Shown here in pieces: positions 42,035-49,440 of a stretch of 49,563 nt of DNA. Made by a program: the position numbers and the translations under genes. This DNA is from Clostridia bacterium (lineage in GTDB: Bacteria > Bacillota > Clostridia > Christensenellales > Borkfalkiaceae): positions 1 through 49,563 of the forward strand of contig JAFQEM010000027.1 of assembly GCA_017399035.1 (NCBI GenBank), read 5' to 3'. Every line of letters starts with the position of its first letter. Position 1 is the first letter of the stretch. The notes under the pieces are model-generated. The model was not told where the DNA came from and made no database searches. It worked only from the letters and a program-made list of their open reading frames with translations.

Positions 42035-43060
42035 ATGAATAATGAATTAAATAAACACAAGTCTTCTGACAAAATCAAGTGGGTTTTAACACTTATAGCA
42101 TTTTTTCTTGTAGGTGCTACGCTTGCAGGAATTTTATTAGGATATTTAACACCTAAAGTAAGAACGGAAGAACCCGTTAAGCAAGAACAAGAGGCAAGTG
42201 TAAATAATGGTGGTTTTGATACGGAGTTTGTTAATACAAAAGGTGTAAAACTTTTTTCTTTAACGGCTATGACGTATTCGCAAACGACCAATACGGCAAC
42301 AAAAACCATATACGCACAGGTATTACCATCTACGGCTGAAAATAAAAATGTTAGTTGGTCTGTAAAGTGGGAAAGTGAAAATACTGAAGACGTATCTAAT
42401 TATGTTACAGTATCTCCTAATGCTGATAATCAGACTTATGCTGACGTTACTTGCTATGCTCCGTTTGACGGAAATATTATTGTCACTGTTACTACTGAAG
42501 AGGGTGGTTATACGGCAGATTGTATCGTTACTTTCGTAGGTGTTCCTACTGAAATAACTATTGATACGATTGTTGCTAATGACGGCACAAATTATACTTT
42601 AGGGCTTAACGGCTCTTATGCTTTTAACGTTGCTGCAATTAACCCTTTTAATCAGTTAGGCGACGATTATAAAACTCTTGAAGTAAGTTTATGGTGCACA
42701 GGTAGCGTTACTAAAGGAACTTATAGCTACGATTATTGGGCAGAAACTTGGTCTTGGGAAAACGAAGAAACTGTAGCACTTAATACTATGCTTGATAAGT
42801 TTGTAACTGTTGAATATAGCAACGGTGTTGCAACTATTACAACGGGTGGTAAACAAATAGACGAATACTATGAAAAATATACCAACATTGACGGTGGTAG
42901 AACTAGATATTACTCTGATAAAGTTAAAGAAATAACTGAAGATTGTAAGATTGGTTTAACCGTTAAAGAACCGACTTCTGGCGTAGTAAAAGTTATTTAT
43001 CTTAATCTTGATAAAACGGCTGTAGCATCAGTTAATGTTACGGGAAATCTATTGTTTTAA
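42035..43060 (+). CDS. Membrane-anchored Ig-like (BIG2-type) protein, paralogue 2
   Basis: 341 residues with the same plan as its neighbour: N-terminal KHKSSDKIKWVLTL and a membrane helix (about 15-38), then the Ig-like domain (KTIYAQVLPSTAENKNVSWSVKWESENTEDVSNYVTV ... VTVTTEEGGYTADCIVTFVG) and the FNVAAINPFNQLG and EYYEKYTNIDGGRT blocks. The pair diverges along its whole length, so it is an old tandem duplication with both copies kept. AAGGAGG precedes the ATG, 14 bases after the first copy. Confidence 0.78.
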   Translation: MNNELNKHKSSDKIKWVLTLIAFFLVGATLAGILLGYLTPKVRTEEPVKQEQEASVNNGGFDTEFVNTKGVKLFSLTAMTYSQTTNTATKTIYAQVLPSTAENKNVSWSVKWESENTEDVSNYVTVSPNADNQTYADVTCYAPFDGNIIVTVTTEEGGYTADCIVTFVGVPTEITIDTIVANDGTNYTLGLNGSYAFNVAAINPFNQLGDDYKTLEVSLWCTGSVTKGTYSYDYWAETWSWENEETVALNTMLDKFVTVEYSNGVATITTGGKQIDEYYEKYTNIDGGRTRYYSDKVKEITEDCKIGLTVKEPTSGVVKVIYLNLDKTAVASVNVTGNLLF

Positions 43061-43070
43061 GAGGTGACTT

Positions 43071-43655
43071 ATGGCAAAGAAACAAGGAAAAATCGGTAAA
43101 GTTATAGCTTATATTTTGATTCTTCTCATAGTAGTAGGCGCAATCGGTTTCCTTGCTTATTATACCAATGGCTTTACGGGGGGAATAAAAACCTTTTCAG
43201 TAGAGTGCAACGGTAAAGAAGTAATGACAAGTTCTAGTGGCTTTGAAATGACGGTAAACGAACCATTAACAGTTAAAGTCAAATATACTTTTGGCGGTGA
43301 GAACGTTAGTGGTTATTCCGTTAAAGTAGTGCCAAATAAACTTGCAGGTAAGGACTTCGATTTTAAGGTGGACGAATATTTATATTCGTATCAAGCAGAA
43401 AAAGATTTAACCGACGGGTTTGACGTAGAGTATGGCGAAAATACTTTTACGATTAAGCCGAAAGGAAATCTAACGGAAATATTGCAAGCAATTTACCCTA
43501 ATAATGTTGTGGAAGATTGTAGTCAATATTCTTACGAAAATATGTTTATGCTTATAGTTTACTCTTATGATGGTGAATCAAGTGTATTACTTAATTTCTC
43601 CGTTCCAGAAAAGGTAACGGGAATTGAACTAGATAAGGAGGTGATTGTATTTTGA
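43071..43655 (+). CDS. Exported membrane-anchored protein, 194 residues
   Basis: A membrane helix at about 11-29 (VIAYILILLIVVGAIGFLAYY) anchors a strand-rich exterior domain (TFSVECNGKEVMTS, PLTVKVKYTFGGENVSGYSVKVVPN, ENTFTIKPKGNLTEILQAIYP, VLLNFSVPEKVTGIELDKEV). No family is known to me. It ends within the start of the next gene, so both are made from one message. It probably belongs to the same surface or export assembly as its neighbours. Confidence 0.7.
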   Translation: MAKKQGKIGKVIAYILILLIVVGAIGFLAYYTNGFTGGIKTFSVECNGKEVMTSSSGFEMTVNEPLTVKVKYTFGGENVSGYSVKVVPNKLAGKDFDFKVDEYLYSYQAEKDLTDGFDVEYGENTFTIKPKGNLTEILQAIYPNNVVEDCSQYSYENMFMLIVYSYDGESSVLLNFSVPEKVTGIELDKEVIVF

Positions 43656-45700
43656 TGTATGCAGGGAGAAGAAATAAACTTCTCTTTTGCATAATCGCTT
43701 TGGTATTGGTGGTTTGCACTCTGTTTTCTACTGTGGTGCAACCCACTAAAGCCTTTGCTTCCGAAAGAGAAGTAAGTTTTGATGAAACTAACGTTTTAGA
43801 CGACTTAAAAAGTAGCGAAGGGTTTAATATTTTAGATTATCCATACTCGGTAGTAGATGACAAAGTAAAGATTATAAATTTTGTAGAATATTGCTATTCG
43901 TTCAAAGCTAATATGCAAGACAACTATGGTTTATATGTTTACCTATATAACCCTACGGGGAAGAACCTAGATACTAAATCCAAAGCGAATATGATACAAA
44001 TGGCAACAGCCTACGATAGTAACGGTAAGCCTAGTGATTATGAAAAGTTTACATTAGAGTTTTGCTCTAAATCTGAAGAAAGCAACTATAAAAATTTATT
44101 CTATAAATTTAAGGTTGTGGACAGGCAGATAAACGGCAAATATTTTAACGATAGGGTTAATAGTAATCAACGCCGTTATGATATATCAGGGGTTGAATTA
44201 GTGACTTATGGTAGCAATTTGGCAACTGAATATGGTGTAGGTGGAACGTATTTATTTACGGGTTATGCAAAAGGGTATGGACCTGATGCTGACGCAGAAA
44301 GCAACTTAACGTGTGAGGTAAATCAATTAGAAACAATTACGTTAGACACATATAGCACTTATTACAGAACGGGCGAATATGAACGTAATCATAGACACGA
44401 TTTAACAAGCGTATATTTTGCAGTTCCTAATAGATTCTTTGAAGAATACGGGAAGTTGCAGCGTATAAAGGCAGAATGGTACGAGTATGAAACGACACCT
44501 ATTTGTATTACAAGTAATGACACCGTTTACAATATGCTTTATCCATATTTAGGTAAATATACTTATGAAAGCGAAGACCATGCTTTACAACTATATACGG
44601 GTTATCAACAGATGGTAGGCGGTAGCGGACACTATGATAAATATGATTGGGCGTATAACTGCGATTATACTACTGCTGTAAATGAGTCTTGTAAACGTAT
44701 TTCTTATTTGTTTTCAACAAACGGAAGTGCCATTGCAAATTACGTTTTATCGGCAGAGCGTTTACAAACATATATAGAAACTTATGACAAGAGTTTTACT
44801 GACGGATATATAAACGTTCCGGGGAAAACGATAAGTCACGACTTGTTTGAAAAGACGTTATCAGAAGACAGAACGGCTGTAAGTTATGTGGGAGATGATA
44901 TCCACCATAAACTAGTTGATTTTGATGCTGATAATACTTTCGATATGTTAAGTTATGACGAAACTCATAATGGTTGGTTTAAGTTTTTTGCAGGGTTATT
45001 TGGTTTAGGTCCTAACGACGTGGACCAAAGTTATAAAGGCATATCACCAATAAAAATCGTTACGGCTGAAGATATGGCTAGAGATAATCTCTCATCAACA
45101 CTTTTAATAGATGGTTCAGAGGAAGCGTTAGAAGATTTTAGAAACTTTTACGACGAATCTACCAAAGCAGATAAAACGGTTGTATTGTTCAGATTTGCAC
45201 AGACCGATTATATGAATTTACCTGTTATGGCTTATGACGGTTATAAAGGCAAAAATTTAAGCGGGCAATACGGCAAAGATACTTACATAGTTCAAGAAAG
45301 CGTATTTATGAATTTCGATATTATACAACTTACTTTTAATAAAGAAGGGGTATATACGGTAATTCCCGTTGTAAACAGTCCTATAGACATTTATAACGAT
45401 ATTACCATTCCAGATAATAGTGGGTTAGCGTGGTGGCAGATATTACTAATAGTGTTAGCGATAATACTTTTAGTAATAATTCTATGGCCTGTTTTACCTT
45501 ACATAATTAACTTCTTAATATGGCTAATTTTATTACCATTTAAGTTAATAGGTATGCTTTTTAAGGCTATTGGTAAGGGTGTCAAGAAACGTAGGGAAAA
45601 GAAAAAGGCTGAAAAAGAGTTGAAAAAACAAGAAGAAAAGGAACTTAAGGAACTAGAAAAGTTGTCTAAAAAGAAACAGAAAAAGAAGGAGGAAAAGTAA
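43655..45700 (+). CDS. Large exported protein with C-terminal membrane anchor (candidate adsorption protein)
   Basis: 681 residues from the ATG at 43655 (AAGGAGGTGA ends 10 bases before it; a TTG at 43652 is the other option). A cleavable-looking signal peptide (about 7-31, ending KAFA) is followed by about 560 exposed residues. The membrane anchor is at about 593-632, written WWQILLIVLAIILLVIILW then a second helix, and the tail is a Lys/Glu-rich cytoplasmic stretch. Signal, exterior head, C-terminal anchor and position before the pI-like gene match a filamentous phage pIII. The sequence itself is not recognisable as pIII. Confidence 0.72.
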   Translation: MYAGRRNKLLFCIIALVLVVCTLFSTVVQPTKAFASEREVSFDETNVLDDLKSSEGFNILDYPYSVVDDKVKIINFVEYCYSFKANMQDNYGLYVYLYNPTGKNLDTKSKANMIQMATAYDSNGKPSDYEKFTLEFCSKSEESNYKNLFYKFKVVDRQINGKYFNDRVNSNQRRYDISGVELVTYGSNLATEYGVGGTYLFTGYAKGYGPDADAESNLTCEVNQLETITLDTYSTYYRTGEYERNHRHDLTSVYFAVPNRFFEEYGKLQRIKAEWYEYETTPICITSNDTVYNMLYPYLGKYTYESEDHALQLYTGYQQMVGGSGHYDKYDWAYNCDYTTAVNESCKRISYLFSTNGSAIANYVLSAERLQTYIETYDKSFTDGYINVPGKTISHDLFEKTLSEDRTAVSYVGDDIHHKLVDFDADNTFDMLSYDETHNGWFKFFAGLFGLGPNDVDQSYKGISPIKIVTAEDMARDNLSSTLLIDGSEEALEDFRNFYDESTKADKTVVLFRFAQTDYMNLPVMAYDGYKGKNLSGQYGKDTYIVQESVFMNFDIIQLTFNKEGVYTVIPVVNSPIDIYNDITIPDNSGLAWWQILLIVLAIILLVIILWPVLPYIINFLIWLILLPFKLIGMLFKAIGKGVKKRREKKKAEKELKKQEEKELKELEKLSKKKQKKKEEK

Positions 45701-45702
45701 AG

Positions 45703-45804
45703 TTGAAAACGATAAAAAGGGTATTAGCAATACTTCTTCTTATCGTTGTGGTCGTAGTTGTCTGCTATCTAATTTTTACAGGTAGCCGATTAACTACAAA
45801 TTAG
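45703..45804 (+). CDS. 33-residue single-helix membrane peptide
   Basis: MKTIKRVLAILLLIVVVVVV then CYLIFTGSRLTTN, starting at a TTG with AAGGAGG ten bases upstream inside the end of the preceding gene. It has a basic start, one membrane helix of about 18 residues and a short polar end. It ends 16 bases before the next gene. The size and shape fit a minor coat peptide of a filamentous phage (pVII/pIX/pVI-like) or a small assembly factor. Confidence 0.6.
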   Translation: MKTIKRVLAILLLIVVVVVVCYLIFTGSRLTTN

Positions 45805-45820
45805 CGATAAAGGAGGCATT

Positions 45821-47950
45821 ATGAAAAAATTAAGAGTATTTAACATACTCTTAACGATAGCATTATCTTTGTATTTTATATATCTCGGCATATTCCACTT
45901 CGGTTCTTCATATATGCGTTTATTTGAAAGTTTAGGCGATTTGTGGGTGTCTATAAAATTCTTTTTTGTTAGAGTTTTAGGACTAACAGATAGCGTTATA
46001 CCGACAGTAAATGAATATTCAGGGGTAATGGAGTGGAATATTGTTTTACCCGAAGATTTTGAAGCTTTTAAGACGCAGGCAGGAACTTATTTTTCAATGC
46101 TTGTTAGCAAAGAAAACCTTGCTGCTTATGGTATGTTATTAGGCGATATTTGTATGGTTTTGTTAAAGGTTTTGGTAATAGCGATTCCAAGCATTTTAAT
46201 ACTTATTTTAGCGCTAAAAAGGATATACAAAAGCAACAATGTAAAGCATAACAAAGATACTGTTCCGTTAAGGGTTTTTAAGTGGATAACTAAAACAACT
46301 TATCAACCTATAAAAAGGTTAGTATTATCATATATTTGTTTTCTAAAAAGACACAGATTTATATGGATATTATGGCTTATTTTATGGGGAATACAACTCA
46401 ATCTTGCAACGATTATAGTGGCATTTTTTGCATATTATTTTTACTTCTTCGTGTCGTTCAAGTTTGATACGTTATACATACAAATTTGTAAATTATTTAT
46501 AGATTTACAAGTATTTTTAACGACGTTTCCGTGGTGGGTTTTGCTTTTTGTTGCGCTTATATTATTTGGAAGATTTAGACACAAGTTGGCGATATCAAAA
46601 TTAAGACGACTTGAAGCACGAAATTGTGGGTTTATAAACGAACTCCCGATAGTTTCAATGACTTGTGGTTCTATGGGGCGTAAAAAAACCACCATAATAA
46701 CGGATATGGCGTTATCGCAAGAAGTAATGTTTAGGCAGAAAGCATTTGAGTTGTTAAGGAAAAATGATATGAAGTTTCCATATTTCCCGTGGATAAGTTT
46801 TGAGATGGATTTACGAAATTGTATGGACTATGGAACTGTATATAATTTAGCAACAGTTAAAGAGTGGATAAACAAGAAAAGGGAAAGGTATGAACGAAAC
46901 GGTGATGAGAAGAAACGGTTATACGGATACGATATTAAAAGGTATGGTATGACCTATGACGACGGACTTCGTATATGGCATTTGTTTGATATTTTAAGTA
47001 TATACGCACAACTGTATTTCATTTATGTAATAGAAAGCAGTTTAATGGTTGCGAACTACTCTATAAGGGAAGATAACGTTCTTTTAGACGAAGGTAATTT
47101 TCCTATGTGGGCTACAGACTTCTTTCCGAACGAAACCATGGACGGGGGACACCACGCCCATATATTAGACTTTGACGTGTTAAGGCTAGGCAAGAAGGTA
47201 ATTGAAAACAACCCTAACGCAGGTAGTTTTGAGTTTGGGGTAGTTGTTATTACCGAAGTCGGTAAAGAACGTGGAAACAATTTAGAGTTAAGAGATGTTA
47301 AAAAGCAGACGGATGAAACTAATCAGAAGAATGACCTTTTTAACAGTTGGCTTAAAATGTGCAGGCATAGTGCTACGGTAGATAATTTTCCTTTCGTTAA
47401 AGTGTTTACGGACGAACAGCGACCAGAAAGCTGGGGTGCGGATGCAAGAGATTTATCAGACGTTATAACTATTGTTGCGTCCGGTAGTCAAAGACTTGCA
47501 TTGCCGTTTTATATCTTTGAAGAAATGCTAACAGAGTTAGTTTTTGATAGGTTTATAGGGTTATACTATGATTTTAGATATAGACGGGGCGATAATACTT
47601 TACTTGTTCACTTGCTAAAAAGCGTTGCTTCTTGGCTTTTTAAGCGTAACGCAAAAATTTATAACAAGTATGGATATAGCGTTTCGTATATAGAGAAAGA
47701 ACGTGGAACGTTTGATGGCAGAATAGAAAAGAAAAAGTATTTTATTATGAACAAAAAAATATATAGCAAAAGGTTTTCTACGGACTGTTTTAGTGATTAC
47801 TTTAACGATATGGCGAAAAAGACAAAAGTCGGTTTACGTGATTACCTAGAGTATATGGGAGAGAAAGCAACTGTTGAAGAATTAAAATTACAAAACAGTT
47901 ATTTTATGAACTCTTTATACAAAGGTGTTGACGAAGAACAGGCTTCTTAA
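45821..47950 (+). CDS. Membrane-embedded P-loop protein, Zot/pI-like
   Basis: 709 residues. Membrane helices lie at about 7-26, 107-132, 181-212 and 235-250, followed by a cytoplasmic ATPase-like domain. The Walker A-like loop is CGSMGRKKTTI (282-292), with Arg where the canonical loop has Gly. A Walker B-like strand is FGVVVITEVGKE (472-483). Later CRHSATVDNFPFVKVFTDEQRP ... ARDLSDVITIV resembles the RH...TQ...R order seen in Zot, VirD4 and HerA-type motors. In inoviruses pI/Zot drives assembly and extrusion at the membrane. It sits between the pIII-like gene and rep, where pI would be. Confidence 0.65.
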   Translation: MKKLRVFNILLTIALSLYFIYLGIFHFGSSYMRLFESLGDLWVSIKFFFVRVLGLTDSVIPTVNEYSGVMEWNIVLPEDFEAFKTQAGTYFSMLVSKENLAAYGMLLGDICMVLLKVLVIAIPSILILILALKRIYKSNNVKHNKDTVPLRVFKWITKTTYQPIKRLVLSYICFLKRHRFIWILWLILWGIQLNLATIIVAFFAYYFYFFVSFKFDTLYIQICKLFIDLQVFLTTFPWWVLLFVALILFGRFRHKLAISKLRRLEARNCGFINELPIVSMTCGSMGRKKTTIITDMALSQEVMFRQKAFELLRKNDMKFPYFPWISFEMDLRNCMDYGTVYNLATVKEWINKKRERYERNGDEKKRLYGYDIKRYGMTYDDGLRIWHLFDILSIYAQLYFIYVIESSLMVANYSIREDNVLLDEGNFPMWATDFFPNETMDGGHHAHILDFDVLRLGKKVIENNPNAGSFEFGVVVITEVGKERGNNLELRDVKKQTDETNQKNDLFNSWLKMCRHSATVDNFPFVKVFTDEQRPESWGADARDLSDVITIVASGSQRLALPFYIFEEMLTELVFDRFIGLYYDFRYRRGDNTLLVHLLKSVASWLFKRNAKIYNKYGYSVSYIEKERGTFDGRIEKKKYFIMNKKIYSKRFSTDCFSDYFNDMAKKTKVGLRDYLEYMGEKATVEELKLQNSYFMNSLYKGVDEEQAS

Positions 47951-47976
47951 AACTAAATAAAGGAGAGTTTTTACTT

Positions 47977-49005
47977 ATGGCTTATGGTGAAACGAAAGTA
48001 TATTACGACGGTAGCCACTATATAGCGATTCCACATACTGAACGCCCCAAAAAGCCTAAAGCATTAAAGATAGAAAAAGAAATAGTAGTTAATGATAAGA
48101 ATGAGATTATTCCAGAATATGATGAAATACCGTCAATGCTAACATTATCAAACGGGCACGTGTTGGAAGAAGTAGAGTTTGTTGACGGTGAATTAAAACC
48201 TGTTATAAAAAAAGTAAAACGTAAAGGTAAAAAGACTACAAAGAAGGCGTTATTTGAGCAGTTTTATAGGGAAACTTTGGAACTTAAGAAAAAGGAACGG
48301 CGACAAGTTATTATTGACGGAATGAAAGCATTGTTTAAGACTATAGAAGATACGGAAAGATATGTTGATGACAATTTAGAACGGAAACAACGGAATTTAA
48401 TAGCAAGGAGAATAAGGCTTACCAGAAAGGCGAACTTACAAGAATTTAATTATTTTTGCACTTTTACTTATGATGATAAAAAGCATAGTGAAGACAGTTT
48501 TAAGAAAGTGTTAAAAAATTGCTTTTATCATTTAGCGAATAGAAAGGGGTGGCGATATATAGGGGTATGGGAACGTTCTCCCGAAAAGAAACGTTTGCAT
48601 TTTCACGGAGTTTTCTATATACCAAGTGGAACAATGCCGGGGAAACTTATTCCTGTAAACGATTACAGTTTTAAGACACATAAAAGGCAGATAACTATGC
48701 AAAACACGTATTTTAATGAAAAGTATGGGCGTAGTGATTTTGAAGAAATAGAAGATAAAGGGCGTATGGGTGAAGCATTGGCTTATTTAATGAAATATAT
48801 AGAGAAAACGGGTGAAAAAATTGTTTATTCTAGGGGTTTACCACAGTATTTTATATCGGATATTATGGATGAAGATATCGCTTGCCCAATAGGTGTTGAC
48901 AACCAGAAACTTCTGCTGTTCGACGATTTCAAGTGTTGGGACGAAGGAACGCTAATGGGAACTGTAAATAAAGAAACTATAAAGGAAATGAGAAAAGCAA
49001 ATTAA
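47977..49005 (+). CDS. HUH rolling-circle replication initiator
   Basis: 342 residues. Motif I is FCTFTYDD (160-167), motif II the HUH pair RLHFHG (H208, H210), and motif III AYLMKYIEK with Y270 and Y274 around K273. This order and spacing fit replication proteins of single-stranded DNA phages and rolling-circle plasmids, which nick the origin through a tyrosine and stay bound to the 5' end. The first 150 residues are a charged, mostly helical extension. The large hairpins directly after the stop (49009-49171) are its likely origin. AAAGGAGAG precedes the ATG. Confidence 0.88.
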   Translation: MAYGETKVYYDGSHYIAIPHTERPKKPKALKIEKEIVVNDKNEIIPEYDEIPSMLTLSNGHVLEEVEFVDGELKPVIKKVKRKGKKTTKKALFEQFYRETLELKKKERRQVIIDGMKALFKTIEDTERYVDDNLERKQRNLIARRIRLTRKANLQEFNYFCTFTYDDKKHSEDSFKKVLKNCFYHLANRKGWRYIGVWERSPEKKRLHFHGVFYIPSGTMPGKLIPVNDYSFKTHKRQITMQNTYFNEKYGRSDFEEIEDKGRMGEALAYLMKYIEKTGEKIVYSRGLPQYFISDIMDEDIACPIGVDNQKLLLFDDFKCWDEGTLMGTVNKETIKEMRKAN

Positions 49006-49008
49006 CAC

Positions 49009-49068
49009 ACACGACGATTTGTGGGAAATTGCGCCAGCGGTTCAGCGCGCAACCCCACTCGTCGGTGT
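49009..49068. repeat. Hairpin 1 after rep
   Basis: ACAC-GACGA ... GTGGG ... TTGCGC pairs in order with GCGCAA, CCCAC and TCGTC-(G)-GTGT; the loop is around CAGCGGTTCA. It starts four bases after the rep stop. Candidate rep nick region or packaging hairpin. Confidence 0.75.
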
Positions 49069-49105
49069 AATGCTTTTCATTTTTTTATAGCCTTTCTGTT
49101 CAGTT

Positions 49106-49171
49106 TTAGGCGTGTGCTTGTCTCGGCGGAGCGAAGCGACGCCGCTTGTATCAAGACAAGCACACGCCTAA
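49106..49171. repeat. Hairpin 2 after rep, 18-bp perfect stem
   Basis: TTAGGCGTGTGCTTGTCT (49106-49123) pairs perfectly with 49154-49171. The loop carries a smaller hairpin, CGGCG ... CGCCG (49124-49144), with GC-GAA-GC at its tip. It is much richer in GC than its surroundings. Candidate origin or packaging signal of the element. Confidence 0.82.
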
Positions 49172-49210
49172 CTGCCAAATTTGGTTTTTTGTTTAAACAT
49201 TTGCGTTTTG

Positions 49211-49239
49211 TTGACATTTATTAAAAAAAGTGGTAATAT
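49211..49239 (+). promoter_or_regulatory. Consensus promoter of the leader and lipoprotein gene
   Basis: TTGACA (49211-49216), 17-bp spacer, TAATAT (49234-49239). The start site falls near 49245, exactly at the foot of the leader's long stem. Confidence 0.82.
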
Positions 49240-49243
49240 ATGC

Positions 49244-49416
49244 TTGCGACATTATTGAATATGAAATTTGGAAATGAGTATACTTTGGGTAAAGTGTACC
49301 TTATTTGCGTTAAATAAAAACCTTATTTCTAAGTTTTATATTTTAATCAATAGTGTCGCAACTAAGCGGTAAGGCACTTTACAGGTGTCGCTCCGTTTAG
49401 GAACGACACTTTTTTA
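49244..49416 (+). ncRNA. Structured leader RNA with attenuator-like terminator
   Basis: TTGCGACATTATTG (49244-49257) pairs with CAATAGTGTCGCAA (49348-49361): 14 pairs with one G-U. Inside is TATACTTT-GGGT-AAAGTGTA. A terminator follows, GTGTCG ... CGACAC then TTTTTT (49385-49415), ending 25 bases before the lipoprotein ATG. The strand GTGTCG occurs both in the closing stem and in the terminator, so the two could compete. It may be a riboswitch, an attenuator or a free small RNA. Confidence 0.68.
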
Positions 49417-49440
49417 TTATGCTGAAAAGGAGAAGGATTT

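Noticed and set aside
49021-49224. A 67-codon plus-strand frame over the hairpins after rep.
   Set aside because: It reads through both stem-loops, has no ribosome site and shows an unnatural composition.
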